NCBI GenBank assembly: GCA_963668015.2
Contig: CAXXCR010000010.1
Coordinates: 1 to 64,000 of the forward strand
DNA length: 64,000 bases
Reading direction: 5' to 3'
From: Ilyobacter_A sp963668015
Lineage (GTDB): Bacteria; Fusobacteriota; Fusobacteriia; Fusobacteriales; Fusobacteriaceae
Under the pieces are notes generated by a model. That model saw nothing but the letters and a program-made list of their open reading frames with translations. It made no database searches and had not been told where the DNA came from. Positions 18,588 through 27,294 of the stretch are shown here, piece by piece (positions within the stretch are counted from its first letter, which is position 1; each line of letters opens with the position of its first letter). The translations under genes were made by a program, and so were the position numbers.

Positions 18588-20258
18588 TTAGAAAAGTCCT
18601 GTGATGACTCCGTTTTCATCTATATCGATCATTTCAGATGCAGGTTTTTTAGGCAGTCCAGGCATATCTATTATATCCCCTGCCATTGCAACGATAAATC
18701 CTGCTCCTGCAGAAAGTCTGATATCATTGATTTTAACAGTGAACCCTTCAGGTCTACCAAGCAGACTAGGGTTGTCTGAAATTGACTTTTGAGTTTTTGA
18801 CATGCATATAGGAAGTCCTGCATATCCAAATTCATTTAGTGTTGCTATTGTTTTTTTGGCTTTTGGAGAGAACTCTACTCCGTCAGCACCGTATATTTCA
18901 GCGGCAATAGTTGAAATTTTTTCTTCTATTCCCAGCTCTAGATCATATATAGGCTTGTATGAATCTTCCTCTTTTTCCAGTTCTTCTACAACGATTTCTG
19001 CGAGTTCTTTTCCTCCCTCTCCACCGTTTGCCCAAACATCACAAAGAGCAACTTTAACGCCCTGTTTGTTGCAGTGTTTTTCAACGAAATTAAGCTCATC
19101 AGCTGAATCTGTTATGAATCTGTTTATCGCAACTACAACTGGAAGACCGTATTTTTTCATATTCTCTATATGTTTGTCCAGGTTTTCCATACCTTTTGCA
19201 AGTGCATCTAAATTTTCTGTTTTTAGATCTGTAAGGGCTTGACCTCCGTGAAGTTTAAGCGCCTTTATAGTTGCAACCACTACAACGCAGTTTGGTTTTA
19301 GTCCCCCCATTCTGCATTTTATGTCCAAGAATTTCTCTGCTCCTAAATCTGCGGCAAATCCGGCTTCCGTAACTGTGTAGTCAGAAAGCTTTAATGCCAT
19401 TTTAGTAGCCAAAATCGAGTTACATCCGTGTGCTATATTTGCGAAAGGTCCACCGTGAATAAGTACAGGTGTATTTTCAAGCGTTTGTACAAGGTTTGGT
19501 TTGATAGCTTCCTTTAAAAGTGCAGCTGCAGCACCCTGTACATTTAATTGTTTAAGTTTTATAGGCATATCTTTAGAATCATATGCAAATACTATATTTC
19601 CGATTCTCTCTTTCAAATCTGATATCGAGTTGGAAAGGCATAGTATCGCCATAATTTCAGATGCCACAGTTATTTGGAATGACCCCTCTCTAGGAATTCC
19701 GTGGACAGCGCCACCAAGACCTAGAACTATGTTTCTAAGCGCCCTGTCGTTCATATCCACAACTCTTTTCCAAGAAACCTTTGTTACATCTATGTCCAAA
19801 GCATTTCCTTGTTTTATATGGTTGTCTATAACGGCAGCGATAAGGTTGTGAGCAGCTCCTATTGCATGCAGGTCACCGGTAAAGTGAAGGTTGATATCCT
19901 CCATTGGAACTACTTGTGCGTATCCTCCTCCAGTGGCCCCTCCTTTTATACCGAAAACCGGACCTAAAGAAGGTTCTCTAAGTGCCGCCATTGAATTTTT
20001 TCCCATTTTGTTTAGGGCTTGAGTTAGCCCTACACTGACAGTTGATTTACCCTCTCCAGCAGGGGTAGGCGTAATAGCAGTAACCAGGATAAGTTTTCCG
20101 TCTTGTTTATCCTGTAATTTTTTTAGTACGTCTAGTTCGATTTTAGCTTTGTACTTTCCGTACATCTCATAATCGTCTTCACCTAATCCAAGCTTTCCAG
20201 CTATTTGTGAAATTTTTAAAAGACTAGCTTCTTGGGCAATTTGAATATCAGTTTTCAT
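18588..20258 (-). CDS. fhs: Formate-tetrahydrofolate ligase
   Basis: ATP-dependent synthesis of 10-formyl-THF from formate and THF; 556 aa, exactly the usual length with the ATG at 20258 (GGAGG, 5-nt spacing). The P-loop-like TPTPAGEGKST lies near residues 66-76, with GGATGGGYAQV and GAGFIVAMAGDI also conserved. Heading the purine operon makes functional sense, since PurN and PurH consume 10-formyl-THF. It is preceded by a purine riboswitch, a 43-codon leader ORF and a 20-bp terminator-like hairpin, and followed by the second riboswitch. Confidence 0.97.
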   Translation of the reverse strand: MKTDIQIAQEASLLKISQIAGKLGLGEDDYEMYGKYKAKIELDVLKKLQDKQDGKLILVTAITPTPAGEGKSTVSVGLTQALNKMGKNSMAALREPSLGPVFGIKGGATGGGYAQVVPMEDINLHFTGDLHAIGAAHNLIAAVIDNHIKQGNALDIDVTKVSWKRVVDMNDRALRNIVLGLGGAVHGIPREGSFQITVASEIMAILCLSNSISDLKERIGNIVFAYDSKDMPIKLKQLNVQGAAAALLKEAIKPNLVQTLENTPVLIHGGPFANIAHGCNSILATKMALKLSDYTVTEAGFAADLGAEKFLDIKCRMGGLKPNCVVVVATIKALKLHGGQALTDLKTENLDALAKGMENLDKHIENMKKYGLPVVVAINRFITDSADELNFVEKHCNKQGVKVALCDVWANGGEGGKELAEIVVEELEKEEDSYKPIYDLELGIEEKISTIAAEIYGADGVEFSPKAKKTIATLNEFGYAGLPICMSKTQKSISDNPSLLGRPEGFTVKINDIRLSAGAGFIVAMAGDIIDMPGLPKKPASEMIDIDENGVITGLF

Positions 20259-20280
20259 AAACACCTCCTAAAAAATTTAA

Positions 20281-20329
20281 AAGACCTAAATACGCATTAA
20301 TCCCCTGTTTTAATGCATACTTAGGTCTT
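20281..20329 (-). terminator. Terminator-like hairpin in the fhs leader
   Basis: A 20-bp stem (arms 20281-20300 and 20310-20329, two G-U pairs, 9-nt loop) is followed in the minus-strand RNA by UUAAAUUUUUU and then directly by the fhs ribosome site. Such a long stem just before fhs should reduce expression unless it is disrupted. The stop codon of a 43-codon leader ORF lies at the end of the 5' arm. Confidence 0.65.
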
Positions 20330-20441
20330 CTAATTGGTTTGCTCCTGAAAAATGGCACATCTTGCCATTGATAAAGACAAGGTGGCCTATAAAGATTACA
20401 GTGATTCTATTTAACAATGCGTCCCAGTTTTTAAGAAACAT
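20310..20441 (-). CDS. Putative 43-aa leader peptide of fhs
   Basis: Small ORF starting at ATG 20441, 11 nt after a strong GAGGAGG (20453-20459). It encodes MFLKNWDALLNRITVIFIGH at its start and ends LEDLSMH. The central part is hydrophobic. The stop codon is the last three bases of the 5' arm of the fhs leader hairpin, so a ribosome translating it would open that hairpin. No residue is obviously over-represented. I recognise no family; it may be a regulatory leader peptide or a chance ORF. Confidence 0.4.
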   Translation of the reverse strand: MFLKNWDALLNRITVIFIGHLVFINGKMCHFSGANQLEDLSMH

Positions 20442-20485
20442 CTTTATGTTGACCTCCTCTTTCATCAATAATAATTTTCATAGTT

Positions 20486-20535
20486 ATGAGCAAATAAAAT
20501 GAAAAAGTTGGAATGGATCCATTTTATTTACTCAT
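20486..20535 (-). promoter_or_regulatory. Alternative hairpin (expression platform) of the fhs riboswitch
   Basis: Arms 20486-20501 and 20520-20535 match over 16 bp (one G-U). The RNA 5' arm (20520-20535) includes the 3' strand of aptamer P1, and the other arm copies the 5' P1 strand (TTTGCTCAT), so this hairpin and ligand-bound P1 are mutually exclusive. No U-run follows, so it is not itself an intrinsic terminator. Confidence 0.65.
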
Positions 20536-20595
20536 AGTAGGCCATTTGAGGTGACCTGTAGAAACTCCGGACCGTATTACCGGATTATATGAGCA
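20529..20595 (-). promoter_or_regulatory. Purine (guanine-class) riboswitch aptamer upstream of fhs
   Basis: The minus-strand RNA contains CUCAUAUAAUCC at P1/J1-2, P2 with CCGG pairing, the invariant GAGUUUCUAC, P3 AGGUCA/UGGCCU around a CCUCAAA loop, and ACUAUGAG closing P1. The bases equivalent to A73 and C74 are A and C, so guanine/hypoxanthine is the predicted ligand. It is the first regulatory element of the purine operon transcript. Confidence 0.95.
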
Positions 20596-20659
20596 AAATT
20601 CAATTCTTATTTAAAATAGTTTGATACTATTTAATAGTTCAGTTCTCTCGTTTGCCTAA

Positions 20660-20688
20660 AAAATACCACAAAATTAAAAAATTGTAAA
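20660..20688 (-). promoter_or_regulatory. Candidate promoter of the purine operon
   Basis: On the minus strand, TTTACA (20683-20688) and TATTTT (20660-20665) are separated by 17 bp. The position, about 65 bases upstream of the fhs aptamer, is right for the operon promoter. Both boxes deviate from consensus. Confidence 0.45.
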
Positions 20689-20801
20689 GGAAAAATAAAA
20701 ACATATGCAAATAACAACGTGGTATTAAAAAAAAATGTGAGTAGAAGTATTGTAAATATTAGGTTTGTTTAATGTTTAAAAAAAGGCAAAAAAAATTTAA
20801 T

Positions 20802-20830
20802 TTGACTAATGGGTGAAAAAATGGTAACAT
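20802..20830 (+). promoter_or_regulatory. Promoter of the pyrimidine operon leader
   Basis: TTGACT (20802-20807) and TAACAT (20825-20830) with 17-bp spacing. Transcription would start near 20837, about 40 nt before the leader ORF. It is divergent from the purine promoter about 110 bp away. Confidence 0.7.
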
Positions 20831-20878
20831 AACTGAAATTTTGGACTAAAAACTATTTTTGAAGGAGGAGAAGCATTT

Positions 20879-21091
20879 ATGATTAGAATTAACCTTATTT
20901 CAACTGTATATAAAGCAATCAGTTCTCCTTTTGAATTTGTAGATATTTTATTTAAAGAAAAAATAGTTAATGCCATGAATAAAGTGATTGATATTTTGAA
21001 ACCTGGCATTTTTGTTGATTTTTATATTTTTAAATTTTATGGTGCTAATGAACTTATTGAAGTTAATAAAATAAATAAATTTATATTTTAG
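20879..21091 (+). CDS. Putative 70-aa leader peptide of the pyrimidine operon
   Basis: ATG after GAAGGAGGAG. It encodes MIRINLISTVYKAIS... ending NKINKFIF, rich in Ile, Phe, Lys and Asn. The last third of the coding sequence is very T-rich (for example 21009-21040). The TAG stop (21089-21091) abuts the 5' arm of an intrinsic terminator, so a ribosome close behind RNA polymerase would cover that arm. I recognise no protein family. The position and composition mirror the pyrBI/pyrE attenuation leaders of enteric bacteria, where UTP shortage stalls polymerase at U-runs and lets the ribosome catch up. Confidence 0.6.
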   Translation: MIRINLISTVYKAISSPFEFVDILFKEKIVNAMNKVIDILKPGIFVDFYIFKFYGANELIEVNKINKFIF

Positions 21092-21126
21092 GGATAATAG
21101 CTATTTTAGTTATTATTCCTTTTTTT
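21090..21126 (+). terminator. Attenuator-type terminator before carA
   Basis: A 13-bp stem (21090-21102 with 21108-21120, two G-U pairs) and 5-nt loop are followed by TTTTTT. It lies 54 bp before the carA start codon and directly after the leader stop codon. Confidence 0.85.
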
Positions 21127-21180
21127 ATACATACTTATATTTGTTTAATTAAAAATTTAAGATAAATGGAGGTAGTTGTT

Positions 21181-22230
21181 TTGAGAGCTAAGTTAATCTT
21201 GGAAAATGGGATGATATTTTATGGTAAGGCTTTCGGGTATCTTGATGAAACAGTTGGGGAATTGGTGTTTAACACTTCCATGACAGGGTACCAGGAGCTT
21301 CTAACGGACCCGTCATACTACGGTCAGATAGTTGTTATGACCTATCCGCTTATAGGAAACTACGGGATAAACCTAGAAGACGTTCAGTCAAACGGTATAA
21401 AGGTAAAAGGTTTTGTAATAAAAGAACCTGCAAAATTGCCGAACAACTTTAGATGCGAGATACCGCTTTCTGCTTATTTGAGAGAGAATAAAATAATGGG
21501 GATAAAAGGGCTGGATACAAGACAGCTTACAAAAGTAATAAGAGATCACGGGGCTATGAAAGCCATAATAACAACTGAGGAACTAAGTCAAAATGATATA
21601 AAAGAGAGATTCGATGCATTCCACAACAGGGATGCTGTAAAAAATGTAACTTGTGAGGAAGCTTATGAAATCGCAGGAGATGGGAAAAAATTAGCAATAA
21701 TGGATTTTGGTATAAAAGACAACATAATAAAATCTTTTGAAAAAAGAGGATGCAGAATAAAAGTATTCCCTGCAAATACAAGTGCAGAAGAGATACTTGA
21801 GTACAATCCTGACGGGGTGTTCCTTTCAAACGGTCCAGGTGACCCGGAAGATCTTCCAGGAGTTGTAGAAAATATCAAAAAACTTATCGGGAAAAAACCT
21901 ATTATAGGAATATGTCTTGGACACCAGCTTCTAGCACTTTCACTTGGCGGAAAGACAAAGAAACTTAAGTTTGGTCATAGGGGAGGAAACCATCCGGTAA
22001 AAGACCTGGTAGCAAAAAAAATATACATAACATCTCAAAACCACGGATACGTTGTGGATGAAGTTCCTGAAGGTGTGGAGATCACACACGTAAACTTAAA
22101 CGACAACACGGTAGAGGGAATGAAAAACGAAGCACTTAAAATTGCCAGCGTGCAGTTCCATCCGGAAGCTTGCCCTGGACCTGAGGAAACAGCTTATATA
22201 TTTGATGATTTCTTAAATCTTATAGGATAA
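21181..22230 (+). CDS. carA: Carbamoyl-phosphate synthase small subunit CarA
   Basis: Glutaminase subunit supplying ammonia to CarB; 349 aa. The N-terminal domain has LVFNTSMTGYQE. The class I amidotransferase domain has IIGICLGHQLL with the nucleophilic Cys, and VQFHPEACPGPE with His and Glu. I chose the TTG at 21181 because the in-frame ATG at 21166 overlaps the ribosome site (GGAGG) that serves the TTG. First structural gene of the pyr operon, 29 bp before carB. Confidence 0.96.
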   Translation: MRAKLILENGMIFYGKAFGYLDETVGELVFNTSMTGYQELLTDPSYYGQIVVMTYPLIGNYGINLEDVQSNGIKVKGFVIKEPAKLPNNFRCEIPLSAYLRENKIMGIKGLDTRQLTKVIRDHGAMKAIITTEELSQNDIKERFDAFHNRDAVKNVTCEEAYEIAGDGKKLAIMDFGIKDNIIKSFEKRGCRIKVFPANTSAEEILEYNPDGVFLSNGPGDPEDLPGVVENIKKLIGKKPIIGICLGHQLLALSLGGKTKKLKFGHRGGNHPVKDLVAKKIYITSQNHGYVVDEVPEGVEITHVNLNDNTVEGMKNEALKIASVQFHPEACPGPEETAYIFDDFLNLIG

Positions 22231-22259
22231 AAAATAAATCTTATTATTGGGAGGTAAAA

Positions 22260-25200
22260 ATGTTAGATAAAAGCATTAAGAAAACTTTAGTTATTGGATC
22301 GGGACCAATTGTTATAGGTCAGGCGGCTGAATTTGATTATTCTGGGACACAGGCCTGTGAAGCGTTAAAGCAGGAAGGTGTTGAAGTAGTTCTTATAAAC
22401 AGCAACCCGGCGACTATCATGACAGATAGAAAAGTAGCAGACAAGGTATATATAGAGCCAATTACACTGGAATATGTTGAAAAAGTAATTGCAAAAGAAA
22501 GACCGGACAGTATCCTTGCGGGTATGGGTGGTCAGACAGCTCTTAATATGGCAGTAGAACTGGCAGATGCAGGAATACTTGATAAATACGATGTAAAAGT
22601 TATAGGGACTCCTATCGAAGCCATTAAAAGAGGTGAAGACAGGGACCTGTTCAGAGATGCTATGCAAAAAATCGGTGAGCCGGTTATAGAAAGTAAAATA
22701 GTAGAAACTTTAAACGATGGACTTGAGTTCGCTGCAGAAATTGGGTACCCGCTAGTTGTAAGACCGGCATATACACTTGGTGGATCAGGAGGGGGAATAG
22801 CAAATAACTCCGAAGAACTGAAAAACATTCTATTAAAAGGACTTGTACTGAGCAGAGTAGGACAGGTACTGCTTGAAAAGAGTATACTTGGATGGAAAGA
22901 GGTTGAGTATGAGGTTATAAGGGATAAAGACGGAAACTGTATAACAGTTTGTAATATGGAAAACATAGACCCTGTAGGGATACATACAGGAGACAGTATA
23001 GTTGTGGCACCGTCTCAAACACTTTCTGATAAAGAGTATCAAATGCTTAGAACTTCATCTATAAATATAATAAACGAAATAGGAGTTGTAGGAGGATGTA
23101 ACGTACAGTTCGCTCTACACCCTGAATCATTTGAATATGCGATTATTGAGATAAACCCTAGGGTAAGTAGATCGTCTGCGCTTGCATCAAAAGCTACAGG
23201 ATACCCAATTGCAAGGGTGGCAGCAAAACTTTCTTTAGGATACACACTTGACGAAGTAAAAAATGAAGTTACAGGAAAAACTTACGCTTGCTTTGAGCCT
23301 GCACTTGACTACGTTGTAGTAAAAATACCTAAATGGCCGTTTGACAAGTTCCAAAAAGCAGACAGAAAGCTGGGGACAAAAATGATGGCTACAGGTGAGA
23401 TAATGGCTATAGGAAACAACTTCGAGGCAGCTTTCCTTAAAGGTGTAAGATCACTTGAGATCGGACAGTACAGCCTTGAGCACCCAGCTTCTAAAAAGAG
23501 AAGTATAGCTGAGTTGAAAGCAAGAATACAAAAGCCGGATGACGAAAGAACCTTCGATATGGCAGAACTTTTAAGACGTGGATACCTGAAAAGGCAGCTT
23601 ACAAAACTTACTGGAATGGATATCTTCTTCATAGAGAAGTTTGAATGGATAGTTAGACAGGAAGAACTTATAAAAACACTTAAGCTGAAAGACCTTAACG
23701 AGCAAAACCTTAGAAACTGGAAAAAGAAAGGTTTCTCAGACAAGGGGATAGCTGATCTTATGGGTGTAAGCGTAGATGACATAACGGCTAAGAGAAAAGA
23801 ACTCGGAATAAAACCTACATATAAGATGGTAGATACTTGTGCGGCTGAGTTTGAAGCTGTATCATCATACTACTACTCTACATATGACAGCTATGATGAG
23901 GTAGAGGTTTCCGACAAAAGAAAAGTAATGGTTTTAGGATCAGGGCCTATAAGAATAGGTCAGGGTATAGAGTTTGACTACTGTACAGTACACAGCATCC
24001 TTGCACTACAAGAAATGGGAATAGAAACTATAATTGTAAACAACAACCCGGAAACTGTAAGTACAGACTTTAATACAGCTGACAAACTTTACTTTGAACC
24101 ACTTACAACAGAAGATGTAATGGAGATAATCGAAAAAGAAAAACCTGAAGGTGTAATACTGCAGTTTGGTGGTCAAACAGCTATAAAACTTGCAAAAGAC
24201 CTTGATAGACTTGGAGTAAACATAATAGGTACAAGTGCGAAAAAGATAGATGAAGCTGAAGACAGAGAAAAATTTGACGTAATAATGGACAAACTTCAGA
24301 TTAAAAAACCTAACGGTAAAGCTATCTGGACAATTGAAAATGGTATCGAAATAGCCGCCAATGTAGGATATCCTGTACTTGTAAGACCATCATACGTACT
24401 TGGAGGGCAAGGTATGGAGATCTGCTACGACGAATACAACCTTGTAAAATACCTTGAGGCAGCTTTCTACAGAGATCCTGAAAATCCGGTATTGATCGAT
24501 AAATACCTTGACGGTGTAGAGATAGAAGTTGACGCCATATGCGATGGAGACGACATACTTATACCTGGTATAATGGAACACCTTGAGAGAGCGGGGATAC
24601 ACTCGGGAGACAGTATTACAGTTTATCCGCCTCAAAATGTAGGACCAGAACTAGAAGAGAAGATACTGGACTGCACTAGAAGAATAGCGAAAGAACTGGA
24701 TGTACTTGGAATGATAAACATACAGTTTATTGAATACAAAGGGGAACTTTACATAATAGAGGTTAACCCAAGATCAAGTAGAACGGTTCCATACATCTCT
24801 AAGATAACTGCAGTTCCTATGATAGAGCTTGCAACAAGAGCTATGCTTGGAGAAAAGCTAAAAGACCTGCCGTACGGTACAGGGATATACAAGAGATCAG
24901 AACTTATATCTGTTAAGGTACCTGTGTTCTCAACAGAAAAACTAACAGATGTAGAGGTAAGTCTTGGACCTGAGATGAAGTCTACAGGTGAGGTACTGGG
25001 TGTAGGTAGAACATACGAGGAAGCGGTATATAAAGGTCTTGTGGGTGCTGATAAAAACTACATAGAAAAAGGTAAAAGAGTACTTGTTACTGTAAAGGAT
25101 AAGGATAAGGAAGAATTCTTAGGGCTTGCCAAAAGAATGGTTGCTTTGGGGTATGAACTGAGTGCAACAGGTGGAACGCATACTTACCTTGAAGAAAACG

Positions 25201-25469
25201 GTATAGAGTCTTCTATTGTAAACAAGATAAGCGAAGAAACTCCTAACATACTGGATAAGTTGAAAAACAGAGAGATAGATATGCTTATAAACACACCTAC
25301 AAAAGCCAATGATTCTCAAAGAGACGGGTTCAGAATAAGAAGAACAGCTATAGAGTATGGAGTGGAAGTTCTGACTTCACTGGATACGCTGGATATCTTA
25401 TTAAAAATAATGGAAAACGAAATTCATAAAAATGACTTAGAGGTATTTAATATCAACGAAATAGCTTAA
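22260..25469 (+). CDS. carB: Carbamoyl-phosphate synthase large subunit CarB
   Basis: Makes carbamoyl phosphate from ammonia, bicarbonate and two ATP; 1069 aa, normal length. Two homologous ATP-grasp halves are visible: the first starts with VIGSGPIVIGQAAEFDYSG, the second near residue 560 with VLGSGPIRIGQGIEFDYC. Both INPR/VNPR motifs are intact. The C-terminal MGS-like allosteric domain (LSATGGTHTYLEENG and after) is complete. ATG after GGGAGG. Confidence 0.98.
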   Translation: MLDKSIKKTLVIGSGPIVIGQAAEFDYSGTQACEALKQEGVEVVLINSNPATIMTDRKVADKVYIEPITLEYVEKVIAKERPDSILAGMGGQTALNMAVELADAGILDKYDVKVIGTPIEAIKRGEDRDLFRDAMQKIGEPVIESKIVETLNDGLEFAAEIGYPLVVRPAYTLGGSGGGIANNSEELKNILLKGLVLSRVGQVLLEKSILGWKEVEYEVIRDKDGNCITVCNMENIDPVGIHTGDSIVVAPSQTLSDKEYQMLRTSSINIINEIGVVGGCNVQFALHPESFEYAIIEINPRVSRSSALASKATGYPIARVAAKLSLGYTLDEVKNEVTGKTYACFEPALDYVVVKIPKWPFDKFQKADRKLGTKMMATGEIMAIGNNFEAAFLKGVRSLEIGQYSLEHPASKKRSIAELKARIQKPDDERTFDMAELLRRGYLKRQLTKLTGMDIFFIEKFEWIVRQEELIKTLKLKDLNEQNLRNWKKKGFSDKGIADLMGVSVDDITAKRKELGIKPTYKMVDTCAAEFEAVSSYYYSTYDSYDEVEVSDKRKVMVLGSGPIRIGQGIEFDYCTVHSILALQEMGIETIIVNNNPETVSTDFNTADKLYFEPLTTEDVMEIIEKEKPEGVILQFGGQTAIKLAKDLDRLGVNIIGTSAKKIDEAEDREKFDVIMDKLQIKKPNGKAIWTIENGIEIAANVGYPVLVRPSYVLGGQGMEICYDEYNLVKYLEAAFYRDPENPVLIDKYLDGVEIEVDAICDGDDILIPGIMEHLERAGIHSGDSITVYPPQNVGPELEEKILDCTRRIAKELDVLGMINIQFIEYKGELYIIEVNPRSSRTVPYISKITAVPMIELATRAMLGEKLKDLPYGTGIYKRSELISVKVPVFSTEKLTDVEVSLGPEMKSTGEVLGVGRTYEEAVYKGLVGADKNYIEKGKRVLVTVKDKDKEEFLGLAKRMVALGYELSATGGTHTYLEENGIESSIVNKISEETPNILDKLKNREIDMLINTPTKANDSQRDGFRIRRTAIEYGVEVLTSLDTLDILLKIMENEIHKNDLEVFNINEIA

Positions 25470-25483
25470 AAAGGAGAATAGAT

Positions 25484-26515
25484 ATGAGGGATATCATTTC
25501 ACTAAGGGAACTTTCCAAAGAAGATATATTAAGTATCCTGGAAAGAGCAAAGGAACTGGAGGAAAGCCCGGAACCGAAGCTATTGGAAAATAAAATACTG
25601 TCACTTCTTTTCTTCGAACCATCCACAAGGACAAAACTTTCCTTCCAAGCTGCAATGCAGAGGCTTGGAGGGACTTGTCTGAGTGTAGAGGATAACGGGA
25701 CCACTTCTCTTTCTAAAGGTGAGAGTATAAGTGACACCATAAAAATAACTGGGCTGTATTCCGATGCAATGGTAGTTAGGAGCCCGTATGAGGGGGCTGC
25801 GAGACTGGCTTCGGAAGTGCTTGAAAAACCTGTTATAAATGCCGGAGACGGTGCAAACCAGCATCCGACTCAGACCCTTTTGGACCTCTACACAATACAA
25901 AAGGAAAAAGGCTGCATCGACAGCTTGAAAATAGCTTTTGTTGGGGACCTGAAATACGGTAGGACTGTTCATTCATTGGCAAAGGCGCTGAATATGTTCG
26001 ACTGCGAACTGTACTTCATCGCTCCGGATGCCCTTCAGATACCTGAATACATTTTGTATGATCTGGATGTAGACTACCATATAATGAACGAGTTCGATTC
26101 TGTACTGGATAAGCTGGATATATTCTATATGACGAGAATACAGAGGGAGAGATTTGACATACAAGAAGAGTATGAACAGTATAAGGGTGTATATAGGATA
26201 GATAAAAGCATAATTGACAAATGTAAAAAAGATATGAAGATCATGCATCCGCTGCCAAGGGTGGATGAAATACACTATGATCTGGATAAAACTGAAAATG
26301 CAGTTTATTTTTCCCAGGCAGAAAACGGAGTATACGTCAGAGAGGCGCTGCTGGCGATGTTATTGTCAGAAGGGTATGGGAAAGAGATAAAATATGATGA
26401 GCTTGGAGGAGTGTGTAAAAATCCTAAATGCATAAGCCACCACGAAGGAAGAGGTACCAAGTGGGTTAACGAGGCCGACGGCAAAAGGTGTTTTTACTGT
26501 GAAAAAAGGGGGTAA
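25484..26515 (+). CDS. pyrB: Aspartate carbamoyltransferase PyrB with C-terminal PyrI-like zinc domain
   Basis: Condenses carbamoyl phosphate and aspartate; 343 aa, about 35 longer than a plain catalytic chain. Active-site motifs FFEPSTRTKLSF, HPTQTLLDLYT and HPLPRVDEI are present. The tail carries Cys311-x4-Cys316 (NPKCISHHE) and Cys336-x2-Cys339 (CFYCE). This corresponds to the zinc domain of the regulatory chain PyrI (CPNSNCISH, CKYCE in E. coli), but the PyrI allosteric nucleotide-binding domain is missing. No separate pyrI lies in the operon. ATG after AAGGAG; the next gene begins 2 bp after the stop. Confidence 0.95.
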   Translation: MRDIISLRELSKEDILSILERAKELEESPEPKLLENKILSLLFFEPSTRTKLSFQAAMQRLGGTCLSVEDNGTTSLSKGESISDTIKITGLYSDAMVVRSPYEGAARLASEVLEKPVINAGDGANQHPTQTLLDLYTIQKEKGCIDSLKIAFVGDLKYGRTVHSLAKALNMFDCELYFIAPDALQIPEYILYDLDVDYHIMNEFDSVLDKLDIFYMTRIQRERFDIQEEYEQYKGVYRIDKSIIDKCKKDMKIMHPLPRVDEIHYDLDKTENAVYFSQAENGVYVREALLAMLLSEGYGKEIKYDELGGVCKNPKCISHHEGRGTKWVNEADGKRCFYCEKRG

Positions 26516-26517
26516 GC

Positions 26518-27294
26518 ATGTTTTTACAGGACAGTGTGATTATAGAGAATAGAGAAAGCGGAGATAAAAAATATTATCTTTTGAGGGTTAAGGTTGAAAA
26601 AGGCTTGGCTGAGTCAAAACCAGGGCAGTTTTTTATGCTTAAATGCGATGACGGTTCTAGGATACTTAGAAGGCCGATAAGCCTTCATTACGCCGATAAA
26701 GAAAACGGTATACTTGAGTTTTATTATGAGGTTGTAGGTAAAGGAACAAAAGAGTTTACTTTCTTAGAAAAAGGGGATGCAATCAATATACAGGGACCGC
26801 TTGGAAACGGCTTCGATACAGATATCCAAGACAAGAATGTACTAGTTATAGGTGGAGGAATGGGAATAGCACCTTTAAAGTACCTTATTGAGGATCTGAA
26901 AACAAAAAATAATCTGATATTTATAGCGGGCGGAAGAGATTCTGGAGCCCTTAATATAGTAAATAACATAGAACTAAAAGGATTTGAAATACTGGAAACT
27001 ACAGATGACGGAACTAGAGGCAGAAAAGGGAATACAGTGGAACTGATGAAAGAGATATTGGCAGAAAAAGAGATAGATATAATCTATACCTGCGGGCCTC
27101 ACGGAATGATGAAGGCTGTGGCACAGGTAGCTGCCTCAAAGGGGATCAGATGTCAGGTTTCCTTAGAAGAGAGAATGGCTTGTGGTACAGGAGCCTGTAT
27201 GGGGTGTTCCATCGAGACAACAAAAGGAATGAGAAAAGTGTGTAAAGACGGACCGGTATTTGAAAGCTTGGAGGTGTCATCTTGCAATGAATAG
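26518..27294 (+). CDS. pyrK: Dihydroorotate dehydrogenase B electron-transfer subunit PyrK
   Basis: Iron-sulfur flavoprotein passing electrons from PyrD to NAD+; 258 aa. An FAD-binding beta barrel (RRPISLHY near residue 55) precedes an NAD-binding segment (GGGMGIAPLKYL). The [2Fe-2S] ligands lie in CGTGACMGCSIE and the later VCKDGPVF. Its 3' end overlaps pyrD by 8 bp. Confidence 0.96.
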   Translation: MFLQDSVIIENRESGDKKYYLLRVKVEKGLAESKPGQFFMLKCDDGSRILRRPISLHYADKENGILEFYYEVVGKGTKEFTFLEKGDAINIQGPLGNGFDTDIQDKNVLVIGGGMGIAPLKYLIEDLKTKNNLIFIAGGRDSGALNIVNNIELKGFEILETTDDGTRGRKGNTVELMKEILAEKEIDIIYTCGPHGMMKAVAQVAASKGIRCQVSLEERMACGTGACMGCSIETTKGMRKVCKDGPVFESLEVSSCNE

